The notes: generated by a model from the sequence alone, not told the origin. DNA of 64,000 nucleotides from Actinomadura barringtoniae (GCF_017573505.1 NZ_JAGEOJ010000004.1:248001-312000), one strand, 5' to 3'; shown: positions 8,517 to 16,921, numbered from the stretch's first letter. Translations and numbers: made by a program.

Positions 8517-8626
8517 CTGTGCACCCCTCGCGCCCCCAGTGGAAACCCCGGCCTAAGGCACTACAGCCGAACCCGCATAGGGAGCGCAAGCCCGATTCGC
8601 GCGGGCGTTCCGGGCGAGCATCGGCC

Positions 8627-9148
8627 TCAGGCGGGCGCCTCCGCCTTCTCGCTCTCGGGCCGCCAGAACGTGGCGAGCATCCCGGCCGTCGCGAGCACCG
8701 CCACCCCGAGTGCGATGGCCGCGCCCTTCCAGCCCGTCACGGCGATGTCCGCGGCGTGGTCGAGGGAGAACGAGCCCGGGCCGAAGACCGCGAGGGCCAC
8801 GCACACCGCCGCCAGGAGCAGGACGTACTCGTAGCCGTCCTTGAAGACGAAGAAGCCGTTGCGCCGATGCGCCAGAAGGCCCGCGATCAGCATCACGGAG
8901 ATGACGGCGGCGCACGCGAGCGGGGTGAGCAGGCCGAGCGCCAGCAGCGCGCCCGCGCCGATCTCGGTGACCACGCTCATCCAGGCCTGCAGGACCCCGT
9001 TCCGCAGGCCGAGACCGCTGAACCAGCGGGCCGTGCCCTCGATGCGCCCGCCACCGCGCCAGTGGTTCAGGCCGTGCGCGATCATCGTGAGGCCCACCAC
9101 CACGCGCACGAGCAGCAGGGCGGCAACGTCTGCGTCCATCGGCTTCAC
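8627..9148 (-). CDS. DoxX-family membrane protein
   Basis: 173 aa with four hydrophobic helices and the DoxX pattern: LLLVRVVVGLTMIAHGLNHW at the N-terminus, FSGLGLRNGVLQAWMSVVTE, then GLLTPLACAAVISVMLIAGLLA and the DGYEYVLLLAAVCVAL segment. DoxX proteins are small inner-membrane proteins linked to quinone/thiol redox systems in some species; the role here is not evident. It begins with ATG 9148 (MKPMDADV); a second in-frame ATG lies at 9139. It stands alone between the kinase and the 9204 gene. Confidence 0.85.
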   Translation of the reverse strand: MKPMDADVAALLLVRVVVGLTMIAHGLNHWRGGGRIEGTARWFSGLGLRNGVLQAWMSVVTEIGAGALLALGLLTPLACAAVISVMLIAGLLAHRRNGFFVFKDGYEYVLLLAAVCVALAVFGPGSFSLDHAADIAVTGWKGAAIALGVAVLATAGMLATFWRPESEKAEAPA

Positions 9149-9203
9149 CTTCCAGCCGGTCGGTCATGCTCGAAGTCGTGCTCGAAGTCGTCCTCGGAAG
9201 GCG

Positions 9204-9686
9204 TCACTCCCGGCCGGTGGCCGGGGTGCGCTGAAGATCGCTCGTCTGGAACATCTCGGTGGCGCCTCCGTCATCGAGGTCACCGGGCGAGGCCACCGCC
9301 GCGAGCGCGTGGGTCTTGAACGCGCGCGCCGCCAGGCTGAGGCGGTGCGGAACGGGCTGGGGCGCCTCGGAGCCGGCGAGGTCGAGGCCGCCGCCCAGGT
9401 CGCCCCAGAGGCGGACCTCGGCCGAGTCGTTCAGCGCCGCCTGAACGATGCTCCGCACGCGCGGGTCGAGGCCGTAGCACCTGGCGTCGACGGCGACGGC
9501 GTGCGGACGGGGCCGCACCGGGGCGGCCAGGGCGAGCTCCAGGTCGGCCCGGCGGGCGCCGAGGATGCGCAGCGGCCGGTCGGCGCGGTCGGCGGTGAGG
9601 ACCGTGACGTTCCAGCCGGCGAGCGCACGGTCGCACAGGTAGCCACCGGCGGACCGCACCGCCTCGGCCGAGCTCGGCGCGATCAC
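9204..9686 (-). CDS. Conserved hypothetical protein coupled to TetR
   Basis: 160 aa from GTG 9686, which shares GTGA with the stop of the TetR gene upstream, so the two are translationally coupled. The sequence begins VIAPSSAEAVRSAGGYLCDR, followed by AGWNVTVLTAD and RPLRILGARRADLELALA, then AARAFKTHALAAVA. I have seen this kind of protein beside TetR genes in actinomycetes but know no function. It has no transmembrane helix and no obvious catalytic motif. The frame also stays open upstream to 9797, but that part overlaps the TetR gene and is not protein-like. Confidence 0.7.
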   Translation of the reverse strand: MIAPSSAEAVRSAGGYLCDRALAGWNVTVLTADRADRPLRILGARRADLELALAAPVRPRPHAVAVDARCYGLDPRVRSIVQAALNDSAEVRLWGDLGGGLDLAGSEAPQPVPHRLSLAARAFKTHALAAVASPGDLDDGGATEMFQTSDLQRTPATGRE

Positions 9687-10309
9687 GAGGAGGCGTCGCC
9701 GGAGTCCGCCTCGGGCGGCGGGGCGAGTTGCCGGGCAAGCGACTCGGTGTACTCGGTGAACACCTCGGTCAGCGGAATCGAAGGATCGAGCAGCCATGAT
9801 GTCTCTATTCCGTTGAGAAAGGCGACGATCTCGACGGCCTTGACGACGGGGTCCACGTCGGCGCGGTAGCGGCCGTCGCGCTGACCGCGCCTGATGCCCT
9901 CGGCGAGGGTCTCGACGGCGGCCCGGCGGCGCCCGAGGAACCGGTCGTGGAGCGGCGCCTCGGGCTCGATGTTCTCCATCTGGAGAACGGCGAACATGCC
10001 GACCAGCTCGGGGGCGCGCCGGTAGCGCTCGGCGACGCCCTTGAGCTCCTCGAGGATGTCGCCCTGCCGGTCGGCGGAGGCGTCGTCGTAGGCGTCCCGG
10101 GCGTCGAGCACCGCGTGGAGCAGGTGGTCCTTGGACTCGAAGTGATGCAGCAGGCCGGCCGGGGTGACGCCCGCCTCCTTGGCGATCTGCCCGAGCGTGG
10201 TGCCGCGCGACCCGTTGCGGGTGAGCAGCCGCTGCGCGACGGCGAGGATCCGCTGTTTGCGGTCCTCGCCCTTGGCCAGCAGGGCCGCGTACGGGCGCTC
10301 GTCGGTCAC
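9683..10309 (-). CDS. TetR-family regulator
   Basis: 208 aa. The helix-turn-helix is at about residues 37-58 (TTLGQIAKEAGVTPAGLLHHF), preceded by the usual first helix RILAVAQRLLTRNG. The ligand domain contains MFAVLQMENIEPEAPLHDRF, and a SWLLDP segment near the end is typical of a broad actinobacterial TetR group. Imperfect arms ACCTA...TAGGT lie about 20-40 bp upstream (10325-10348), a possible own operator. The downstream gene (9204-9686) overlaps its stop. Confidence 0.88.
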   Translation of the reverse strand: MTDERPYAALLAKGEDRKQRILAVAQRLLTRNGSRGTTLGQIAKEAGVTPAGLLHHFESKDHLLHAVLDARDAYDDASADRQGDILEELKGVAERYRRAPELVGMFAVLQMENIEPEAPLHDRFLGRRRAAVETLAEGIRRGQRDGRYRADVDPVVKAVEIVAFLNGIETSWLLDPSIPLTEVFTEYTESLARQLAPPPEADSGDASS

Positions 10310-10398
10310 CGGACTCCCTCCGACCTACCTACTGAACAGACGTTAGGTTGTTTGGCCGCGTGTGACAAGGGCCACACGACGGTCACTTCAGCCCATCC

Positions 10399-11688
10399 TC
10401 ACCTGGCCTGCGCGGCGCGTGCCCGGGAGCGGTAGGCCTCCAGCTTGTCGGCGGGATCGATGACCCGGTGGCTGCGCGAACGGATGCTGATGTCGTGGCC
10501 CTCGGCGGCCTTGCGCAGCGCGCCGACCGTCGCCTGCTCGCGCGGGATGTGGGCGAACGGGTCGAAGGAGTACCAGCGCATCGCGTTCTCGTGCGTCATC
10601 TTCGCGATGTCGGAGTCGGGGACGGCCTCGCGTTCCAGAACGTCGCCGAGCTCCTCGGGCGCGCCCGGCCACATCGAGTCGCTGTGCGGGTAGTCGGCCT
10701 CCCAGCAGATGTTGTCGATCCCGATCTCGTGGCGCAGCTTCACCCCGAGCGGATCGCTGATGAAGCAGGTGAGGAAGTGGTCGCGGAAGACCTCCGAGGG
10801 CAGCTTCCCGCCGAAGTCCTGCAGCGTCCACGTCGCGTGCATCTCGAACGTGCGGTCCACCCGCTCCAGGAAGTACGGGATCCATCCGGTCCCGCCCTCC
10901 GACAGCGCGATCTTGATGCCGGGGAACTCCTTGATGACGCGCGACCACAGCAGGTCCGCGGCGGCGGAGACGATGTTCATCGGCTGCAGCGTGATCATCA
11001 CGTCCGGCGGCGAGTCCACCGCCGGGATCGAGAGCCGTCCCGACGACCCGATGTGCACCGACAGCACGGTGTCGGTGTCCACCAGGGCGCGCCACAGCGG
11101 GTCCCAGTACTCGTTGTGGAAACTCGGGTAGCCGAGGACGGCCGGGTTCTCGGTGAAGGTCAGCGAGTGGCAGCCCTTGGCCGCGACCCGGCGCACCTCC
11201 GCCGCGCAGAGCTCGGCGTCCCAGATCGCGGGCAGCGCCATCGGGATGAACCGGCCGGGGTAGGCCGCGCACCACTCGTCGATGTGCCAGTCGTTGTACG
11301 CGCGCACGAGCGCCAGCGAGAACTCGGCGTCCTCTGTCGCGAACAGCCGGGCCGCGAACCCCGGGAAGGACGGGAAGTTCATCGACCCGAGGATCCCGCC
11401 CGCGTTCATGTCCTTGATGCGCTCGTGCACGTCGTAGCAGCCGGGGCGGATCTCGTCGAGGCCCTGCGGTTCCAGCCCGTACTCCTCCTTGGGCCGCCCG
11501 GCCACCGCGTTCAGGGCGGCGTTGGGGATCACGGTCTCCCGGAACTTCCAGACGTCGCTGCCGTCCTCGCGGTGGACCAGCTGGGGCGCGTCCGCCCGGT
11601 ACCGCTCCGGCAGATGGTTCACGAACATGTCGGGCGGCTCGATGATGTGGTCGTCGACGCTGATGAGGATGAGGTCGTCGCGGTTCAC
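10399..11688 (-). CDS. Amidohydrolase-2 family (COG2159-type) enzyme
   Basis: 429 aa TIM-barrel metal hydrolase/decarboxylase of the ACMSD/gamma-resorcylate decarboxylase type. The N-terminus ISVDDHIIEPPDMF carries the DxHxxEP variant of the metal motif; MNFPSFPGF, FTENPAVLGYPSF, a barrel segment with SVHIGSSG, and WEADYPHSDSMWP (the Asp ligand) follow in order. In steroid and terpenoid degraders such proteins are common but mostly uncharacterised. ATG 11688 is preceded by AAGGGAAC. It precedes no gene closely; upstream, 10 bp away, lies the small Cys-repeat gene, so the two probably form an operon read from the 12.0-12.2 kb promoter. Paralogue of 31721-32899. Confidence 0.88.
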   Translation of the reverse strand: MNRDDLILISVDDHIIEPPDMFVNHLPERYRADAPQLVHREDGSDVWKFRETVIPNAALNAVAGRPKEEYGLEPQGLDEIRPGCYDVHERIKDMNAGGILGSMNFPSFPGFAARLFATEDAEFSLALVRAYNDWHIDEWCAAYPGRFIPMALPAIWDAELCAAEVRRVAAKGCHSLTFTENPAVLGYPSFHNEYWDPLWRALVDTDTVLSVHIGSSGRLSIPAVDSPPDVMITLQPMNIVSAAADLLWSRVIKEFPGIKIALSEGGTGWIPYFLERVDRTFEMHATWTLQDFGGKLPSEVFRDHFLTCFISDPLGVKLRHEIGIDNICWEADYPHSDSMWPGAPEELGDVLEREAVPDSDIAKMTHENAMRWYSFDPFAHIPREQATVGALRKAAEGHDISIRSRSHRVIDPADKLEAYRSRARAAQAR

Positions 11689-11698
11689 GGGGTTCCCT

Positions 11699-12013
11699 TC
11701 AGTCGGACGCCGGCAGGGGTTTGGCGGTCTTGAGGGTCATGGGCTCGCCGTCGCAGGTCAGCGCGCCCGTTCCCGAGGCCGTGCACAGCAGCTCGTACTC
11801 GCCGGTGGAGTCCACGTAGCGCTTGCCGATCAGGGTGACCGCGCCGGCCCCGCCGCCGGAGGCGGGCGGTGGGGCCGGCGCGGCCGGGACCATGGGCTCG
11901 CCGCCGCACGCGATCACCGCGGCGCCGCCCGCCGGGGCGCGGACGACGATCACGCGCGTGCCGCAGGCGGTGCTGGCGAGCTGGTCACCGGGGTGGGCTG
12001 CCGGTGCTGTCAT
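11699..12013 (-). CDS. Small protein with two Cys-x-GEPM repeats
   Basis: 104 aa. Two internal repeats: STACGTRVIVVRA ending in VIACGGEPMVP, and ELLCTASGTGA ending in LTCDGEPMTL. Each has one Cys at the beginning and one in a C-G/D-GEPM turn, separated by an Ala/Pro/Gly-rich linker. The C...C-x-x-x-P-M arrangement recalls small metal-binding knuckles such as desulforedoxin-like domains, though spacing differs; four Cys in total could hold one metal ion or form a dimeric site. It lies upstream of the amidohydrolase (10 bp) and at the edge of the operator-containing gap 12014-12242, so it is the first gene of the leftward operon. Confidence 0.6.
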   Translation of the reverse strand: MTAPAAHPGDQLASTACGTRVIVVRAPAGGAAVIACGGEPMVPAAPAPPPASGGGAGAVTLIGKRYVDSTGEYELLCTASGTGALTCDGEPMTLKTAKPLPASD

Positions 12014-12110
12014 GACGGGTGTCCCCTCGGTCGGGCGTTCCCTCGGTCGGGCGTTCGGCGAGCAGGCTGAGGTCGCAGGACCGACACGCCGTCCAAAACC
12101 GGAAACTAGC

Positions 12111-12205
12111 TTCTCAGGAAACGAGAATCAACCACTCAAGGCGGGCCGCCGAAACTTGCCACTCACGAGCGAGAATCCTATTCTCGATTTTGAGAAGGAC
12201 TCTCA
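12111..12205. promoter_or_regulatory. Operator of the island regulon (GAGAATCCTATTCTC) with extra half-sites
   Basis: The core palindrome GAGAATCCTATTCTC is at 12171-12185. TGAGAAGGACTCTCA (12191-12205, shortened spacer) and back-to-back half-sites TTCTC-N7-GAGAA (12111-12127) lie close by. The gap separates the leftward 11699-12013/10399-11688 pair from the rightward 12243-16116 operon, so one region can control both. Confidence 0.8.
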
Positions 12206-12242
12206 AAGGGTCTGTACCGAGCACGCCGGAGGAGTTGCCGCG

Positions 12243-12566
12243 ATGCCGCTGCCAGCCGATTTCGCCGATCTGGAGCCGTTCCTGGCCTGGGCGCTGCCCA
12301 CCGAGCGGGAGCGCTACGCCAAGCGGCTCGACTCCTCCATGGACGAGATGCAGGAGTTCTACGACGCGACCTTCCCGCGCCTGGAGGAGGCGATCGCCTA
12401 CTGCGACGCGTTCCCGCTGGACGAGCTGCCCGACGACGCGCGCGCCCTGTTCCACCTGCTGCAGTCGGTGGTGATGGTCTCGTTCCCGGTCGAGGTCTGG
12501 AAGCAGCCCCGCGTACCCGACAGCGGGGCCGCGTACCTGGACCTCGTCGTGGAGCCCGTGGTCTGA
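12243..12566 (+). CDS. Small conserved hypothetical protein
   Basis: 107 aa, mostly helical and acidic: DLEPFLAWALPTERERYAKR, then SMDEMQEFYDATFPRLEEAI, and a hydrophobic end MVSFPVEVWKQPRVPDSG. ATG 12243 is preceded by CCGGAGGAG, a clear ribosome binding site; longer upstream readings would run through the operator. It is the first gene of the rightward operon that continues with an amidohydrolase 2 bp later. No recognised domain. Its position suggests a partner or accessory protein of the pathway, which is inference only. Confidence 0.7.
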   Translation: MPLPADFADLEPFLAWALPTERERYAKRLDSSMDEMQEFYDATFPRLEEAIAYCDAFPLDELPDDARALFHLLQSVVMVSFPVEVWKQPRVPDSGAAYLDLVVEPVV

Positions 12567-12568
12567 GG

Positions 12569-13792
12569 ATGCCGACGCTCAAGGCGGCCGGACTGCTGGA
12601 CGTCGACACCGGCGAGATCGTCCGGCCCGGGCTCGTGCGGGTCGAGGACGACCGCATCGCCGCGATCGGCGGCGCTCCCCGGGGCGAGGTCATCGACCTC
12701 GGCGACGCGACCCTGCTGCCCGGCCTGATGGACATGGAGGTCAACCTGCTGATGGGAGGGCGCGGCGAGACCGCCGCCTACTCCCCCGTGCAGGACGACC
12801 CGCCGCTGCGCATGCTCCGCGCGGTCGGCAACGCGCGCCGGACACTGCGGGCCGGCTTCACGACCGTCCGCAACCTGGGACTGTTCGTGAAGACCGGCGG
12901 CTACCTGCTGGACGTCGCGCTCGCCAAGGCGATCGACGCGGGCTGGATCGACGGCCCGCGCGTCGTCCCGGCCGGGCACGCGATCACGCCGACCGGCGGG
13001 CATCTGGACCCGACGATGTTCGCCGCGTTCGCCCCTGGAGTGCTGCCGCTGACGCTGGAGGAGGGCATCGCCAACGGAGTGGACGAGGTGCGCAAGGCGG
13101 TCCGCTACCAGATCAAGCACGGCGCGCAGCTCATCAAGGTCTGCGCTTCGGGCGGGGTCATGTCGCACACGGGGCTCCCCGGTGCGCAGCACTACTCCGA
13201 CGAGGAACTCCGCGCGATCGTGGACGAGGCGCACCGGCGCGGGCTGCGGGTGGCGGCGCACACGCACGGCGCGGACGCGGTACGGGCGGCCGTCGAGGCG
13301 GGCATCGACTGCATCGAGCACGGCTTCCTCATCGACGACGACGCGATCGCGCTGATGGTCGAACGCGGGACCTACCTCGTCGCCACCACGTTCCTGGCCG
13401 ACGGCATGGACGTCTCCAAGGCCGCTCCCGAACTCCAGGCCAAGGCCGCCGAGATGTTCCCGCGCGCACGAGCATCGATCCAGGCCGCCCACAAGGCCGG
13501 GGTGAGGATCGCGGTCGGCACGGACGCGCCCGCGATCCCGCACGGCAAGAACGCCATGGAGCTGGTCGCCCTGGTGAAGCGCGGGATGAGCCCGGCCGAG
13601 GTGCTGAGGGCGGCGACCGTGACCAACGCCGAACTCCTCGGCGTCACCGACCGGGGGCGGCTCGCCGAGGGACTCCTCGCCGACGTCATCGCCGTTCCGG
13701 GCGACCCGTTGCAGGACATCACCGTCACGCAGGACGTGCGGTTCGTGATGAAGGGCGGGAAGGTCTTTGTCCACGCAGCCTCCGACCACTGA
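12569..13792 (+). CDS. Amidohydrolase (imidazolonepropionase/prolidase-like) with altered HxH motif
   Basis: 407 aa, urease-superfamily metallohydrolase. A beta-sandwich N-terminus ends in LLPGLMDMEVNLLMGG, where family members normally read DxHxH; here the two His are Glu57 and Asn59. The remaining motifs are intact: the Lys that is normally carboxylated (IKVCASGGVMS), AAHTHG, CIEHGFL and the final Asp in AVGTDAPAIPHG. Many relatives are Xaa-Pro dipeptidases or organophosphate-acid hydrolases. Loss of HxH should disturb the alpha-metal site, giving a mononuclear enzyme or a different reaction. The start is 2 bp after the preceding stop; the NTF2-like gene overlaps its end. Confidence 0.88.
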   Translation: MPTLKAAGLLDVDTGEIVRPGLVRVEDDRIAAIGGAPRGEVIDLGDATLLPGLMDMEVNLLMGGRGETAAYSPVQDDPPLRMLRAVGNARRTLRAGFTTVRNLGLFVKTGGYLLDVALAKAIDAGWIDGPRVVPAGHAITPTGGHLDPTMFAAFAPGVLPLTLEEGIANGVDEVRKAVRYQIKHGAQLIKVCASGGVMSHTGLPGAQHYSDEELRAIVDEAHRRGLRVAAHTHGADAVRAAVEAGIDCIEHGFLIDDDAIALMVERGTYLVATTFLADGMDVSKAAPELQAKAAEMFPRARASIQAAHKAGVRIAVGTDAPAIPHGKNAMELVALVKRGMSPAEVLRAATVTNAELLGVTDRGRLAEGLLADVIAVPGDPLQDITVTQDVRFVMKGGKVFVHAASDH

Positions 13793-14231
13793 ATGTGCGA
13801 GCTCTGAACGTACGACCACTGACACCGACGACCTCGTGGAGATCCAGCAGGTGCTGGCCCGCTACGCGGTCACCATCACCCGCGGGGACGTCGAGGGACT
13901 GCTGGCGGTCTTCACGCCCGACGGCACCTACAGCGCGTTCGGCGACACCTACGGCCTCGACGAGTTCCCCGAGCTGGTCGAGGCCGCGCCCAAGGGCCTG
14001 TTCCTCACCGGGACGGCCGCGGTGGAGCTGGCCGGCGACACCGCGAGCGGCACGCAGCCCCTGTGCTTCGTCGACCACGCGACCCACGAGATGCGGATCG
14101 GCTACTACAACGACACCTACCAGCGGACCGCCCGCGGCTGGCGGCTGCGCACGCGCGCGATGACGTTCATCCGCCGCAGCGGCGTGCACGACTCGGGACG
14201 CCCGCACGCGCACAGACGCTCGGACGCATGA
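13767..14231 (+). CDS. SnoaL/NTF2-like protein (steroid isomerase-like fold)
   Basis: 154 aa from TTG 13767, supported by AGGGCGGGAAGG just upstream; GTG at about 13836 is an alternative. The pattern VEIQQVLARYAVTITRGD, then GLLAVFTPDGTYSAFGDTYG, and YYNDTYQRTARGWRLRTRAM is the cone-shaped NTF2 fold used by delta-5-3-ketosteroid isomerases, limonene epoxide hydrolases, SnoaL cyclases and many hydratases. The catalytic Asp/His set of a given subfamily is not obvious. It overlaps the amidohydrolase end by 26 bp and shares ATGA with the acyl-CoA dehydrogenase that follows. Confidence 0.75.
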   Translation: MSTQPPTTECASSERTTTDTDDLVEIQQVLARYAVTITRGDVEGLLAVFTPDGTYSAFGDTYGLDEFPELVEAAPKGLFLTGTAAVELAGDTASGTQPLCFVDHATHEMRIGYYNDTYQRTARGWRLRTRAMTFIRRSGVHDSGRPHAHRRSDA

Positions 14232-15325
14232 ACGAGCCGGGCGTCCAGGAGTTCCGGCGCGGGCTGCGGGCCTGGCTCGACGACAACGACCTGTCGCCGG
14301 GGCCCGACCACTCGCTGGACGGCCAGGTCGCGCAGCTCGCCCGGGTGCGGCGCGCGCTCTACGACGCCGGCTGGATGCGGTACGGCTGGCCGAAGGAGGT
14401 GGCCGGCCTCGGCGGCCCGGCCGTGCTGCGCGCGGTGCTCGGCGAGGAGGTCGCCACCCGGGGGCTCGCCGAGCCGGGGATCTACTCGATGGTCGAGGTC
14501 CTCGTCCCGACGATGATCTCCTACGCTCCCCCGGAGCTGGCGGCGGAGATGGTTCCGTTGCTGCTCGGCGGGCGTGAGCAGTGGTGCCAGGGGTTCTCCG
14601 AACCCGGGTCGGGCAGCGATCTGGCGTCCCTGACCACCCGGGCCGTCCCCCGCGACGGCGGCTGGGTCGTGACCGGGCAGAAGGTCTGGACGAGCCTCGC
14701 TCAGTACTCGCAGCGATGCGTCCTGCTCACCCGGACCGCGCCGGGCCACGGTGGCATCACCGCCTTCTTCGTGGACATGGACTCCCCCGGCATCACCGTC
14801 AGGCCGCTGCGCACCATGCACGGCGTGGACGAGTTCGCCGAGGTGTTCTTCGACGAGGTGGCCGTGCCCGGCGACCGGATGCTCGGCCGTCCGGGCGACG
14901 GCTGGCGGCTGGCGATGGACCTGCTCCCGTACGAGCGTTCCACCTGCTTCTGGCACCGGATCGCGCACCTGTACACGCGACTGGACCGGCTCGTGGCCGA
15001 GACCGAGGACCCCGACGACGCGGCGCTCGGCGAGGCGTACCTGGGGCTGCACACTGCGCGCTGCCGCTCGCACCTCACCCAGCGCAGGCTCGGCGAGGGC
15101 GGGCGGCTCGGCCCGGAGACCTCGGTCGACAAGGTGCTGCTCGCGACCGCCGAACAGCGCCTGTTCGACACCGCGCGGGACCTGCTCCCGGGCGTCATCG
15201 AGCTCGCCGAATCACCGTGGCGGGCCGAGTTCCTGTACTCGCGCGCCGCGACCATCTACGGCGGAACGGCCGAGATCCAGCGCAACATCATCGCGCGGCG
15301 GCTCCTCGACCTCGGGAGGGACTGA
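14228..15325 (+). CDS. Acyl-CoA dehydrogenase, larger subunit of a pair
   Basis: 365 aa FadE-type flavoprotein from ATG 14228 (ATGA overlap). Family marks: GYGWPKEVAGLGGPA near the start, QWCQGFSEPGSGSDLASLTT (FAD/substrate loop) near 120-140, GWVVTGQKVWTS, and IYGGTAEIQRNIIARRLL at the C-terminus. It is directly followed, 2 bp on, by a shorter dehydrogenase-like subunit. In actinobacterial steroid catabolism such neighbours form alpha2beta2 heterotetramers (FadE26-27, FadE28-29) acting on bulky CoA thioesters, and the same is inferred here. Two similar pairs lie at 22914/23989 and 40790/41647. Confidence 0.92.
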   Translation: MNEPGVQEFRRGLRAWLDDNDLSPGPDHSLDGQVAQLARVRRALYDAGWMRYGWPKEVAGLGGPAVLRAVLGEEVATRGLAEPGIYSMVEVLVPTMISYAPPELAAEMVPLLLGGREQWCQGFSEPGSGSDLASLTTRAVPRDGGWVVTGQKVWTSLAQYSQRCVLLTRTAPGHGGITAFFVDMDSPGITVRPLRTMHGVDEFAEVFFDEVAVPGDRMLGRPGDGWRLAMDLLPYERSTCFWHRIAHLYTRLDRLVAETEDPDDAALGEAYLGLHTARCRSHLTQRRLGEGGRLGPETSVDKVLLATAEQRLFDTARDLLPGVIELAESPWRAEFLYSRAATIYGGTAEIQRNIIARRLLDLGRD

Positions 15326-15327
15326 CC

Positions 15328-16116
15328 GTGGACGCCGCCGAGCAAGAGCTGCTGGCCGGGACGCTCCGCAAGGCGATGGCCGCCGGGTCGGGCCAGGCCC
15401 TCGACGCGGCGATGTCCGACCTCGGCTGGGTAGAGCTCCTCGACGACGCTCCGGACGTCGCAACCGCCCTGGTCTTCCGGCTACTCGGGGAGAGCGGGGC
15501 GCAGGCGCCCCTGCTGAACGACGTGCTGCTGAGGGCCGCCGGGCACGATGCCGGTGGCACCGTGCCGATGCCTTACGTGGGCGGGACGTGGGTGGTCTGG
15601 GATCGCGCTGACAAGCCGGGCGAGACGCTGGACGACGAGCTGCCGCTCCGCACCTCGGCGAACGGAAGTCAGGTGCCGCTCGCCGCGGGCCGCGTGGCGC
15701 TCGGCTGGTGGCTGGTCGGCGCGGGGCGGGCCATGCTCGACCTCGCCCGTTCGCACGCCATGGAACGCGCGCAGTTCGGGCGTCCGATCGCCTCGTTCCA
15801 GGCCGTACGGCACCGGCTCGCCGAAACGCTCGTCGCCCTGGACGGGGCCGAGGCGACCCTGCGGGCCGCGCCGGACGACGCCGCTCTCGGCGCGCTCCTG
15901 GCGAAGGCCGCCGCGGGCCGGGCGGCGCTGACGGCGGCCCGGCACTGCCAGCAGGTGCTCGGCGGGCTGGGGTTCACGGCCGAGCACGGCCTGCAGCGGC
16001 ACGTCCGCCGCGTTCTCGTTCTCGACGGCCTGCTCGGTAGCGCGCACGAGCTGACGCGCGAGGCCGGGACGCGGCTGCGAGAGGAGGGCGCGGCACCGCG
16101 CCTGGTCGACCTGTGA
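15328..16116 (+). CDS. Acyl-CoA dehydrogenase, smaller subunit of a pair
   Basis: 262 aa from GTG 15328, preceded by GGGAGGGAC. It is short for the family (usually ~380). The N-terminal helical part is reduced, and the C-terminal helical domain is clear: SHAMERAQFGRPIASFQAVR, then RLAETLVALDGAEATL, and CQQVLGGLGFTAEHGLQRHV. This matches the non-catalytic or half-site subunit of FadE heterotetramers. Last gene of the 12243-16116 operon; its stop is 114 bp before the TetR gene. Confidence 0.88.
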   Translation: MDAAEQELLAGTLRKAMAAGSGQALDAAMSDLGWVELLDDAPDVATALVFRLLGESGAQAPLLNDVLLRAAGHDAGGTVPMPYVGGTWVVWDRADKPGETLDDELPLRTSANGSQVPLAAGRVALGWWLVGAGRAMLDLARSHAMERAQFGRPIASFQAVRHRLAETLVALDGAEATLRAAPDDAALGALLAKAAAGRAALTAARHCQQVLGGLGFTAEHGLQRHVRRVLVLDGLLGSAHELTREAGTRLREEGAAPRLVDL

Positions 16117-16123
16117 TCGGCTC

Positions 16124-16138
16124 GAGAAGGTTATTATC
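16124..16138. promoter_or_regulatory. Degenerate copy of the island operator before the TetR gene
   Basis: GAGAAGGTTATTATC matches 12 of 15 positions of GAGAATGCTATTCTC. It lies 93 bp upstream of the TetR start, consistent with weak autoregulation. Confidence 0.5.
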
Positions 16139-16230
16139 GATCTTCGAGAGGAAGGATCTCCCCATGCTAGACGGATAGTTGTGATCAAGATTCAGGCGGC
16201 TTACCGATTGCGTGCAGTAAGGTTCTGACC

Positions 16231-16917
16231 ATGGCACAGAAGATGGATCCGACCGTGAGCGTTCCGGCTGACGAACCGACCTGGAAGCAGCGCGCGGTCG
16301 AGCGCTCCACCAAGGCTGCCAAGCTCCGCGCCGAGCAACGGGTGGAGCGGTTCCTCGACGCGGCCCAGGCGATCATCAGCGAGAAGAGCAGCACCGACTT
16401 CACCGTCCAGGAGGTCGTGGACCGTTCCCGCCAGTCGCTGCGCAGCTTCTACCAGCACTTCGACGGCAAGCACGAGCTTCTCCTGGCCCTGTTCGAGGAC
16501 GCCCTGCGCCGCGCGTCCGACCAGATCCGCGCCGCCGCCGAGGGCAAGTCCAAGCCGCTCGACCGGCTGAAGGCCGCCGTCGAGCTGCTGTTCGAGCTGT
16601 GCCGCCCCGACCCGGCCGCCAGGCGCCCGCTGTTCACCGACTTCGCGCCGCAGCTGCTGATCTCCCATCCCGCCGAGGTCAAGATCGCGCACGCCCCGCT
16701 CCTCGCCCTGTACACCGAGCTCATGGAGCAGGTCGAGGCCGCCGGCGGGCTCCGTTCGGGCACCACGCCGCGGCGCGCCGCCGCGCTGACGATGCAGACG
16801 GTCATGTTCGTCGCCCAGGCCAACGGCGTCACCGACGACGAGGCGGCGCACCCCATCACCGCCGAGGAGACCTGGGACTTCTGCGCCCGCGGCTTCTCCG
16901 CGACCAAGGGCAAGTAG
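16231..16917 (+). CDS. TetR-family regulator, candidate master regulator of the island
   Basis: 228 aa. A ~30-residue basic/polar N-terminal extension precedes the DNA-binding domain; the helix-turn-helix is at about residues 55-78 (DFTVQEVVDRSRQSLRSFYQ followed by HFDGKHELLLALF). The ligand domain includes LKAAVELLFELCRPDPAARR and LTMQTVMFVAQANGVT near the end. It resembles the TetR type found in actinobacterial lipid/steroid gene clusters. The GAGAAT-NNN-ATTCTC palindrome lies 5 bp after its stop and a degenerate one 93 bp before its start, and it is the only regulator gene inside the 10-51 kb island. An acyl-CoA intermediate is the likely ligand. Confidence 0.88.
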   Translation: MAQKMDPTVSVPADEPTWKQRAVERSTKAAKLRAEQRVERFLDAAQAIISEKSSTDFTVQEVVDRSRQSLRSFYQHFDGKHELLLALFEDALRRASDQIRAAAEGKSKPLDRLKAAVELLFELCRPDPAARRPLFTDFAPQLLISHPAEVKIAHAPLLALYTELMEQVEAAGGLRSGTTPRRAAALTMQTVMFVAQANGVTDDEAAHPITAEETWDFCARGFSATKGK

Positions 16918-16921
16918 GTTC

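Noticed and set aside
16199..16221. CTTAC...GTAAG arms upstream of the TetR gene as an operator
   Set aside because: Five-bp arms with a long spacer are too weak to claim; the 16124 site fits the regulon motif better.
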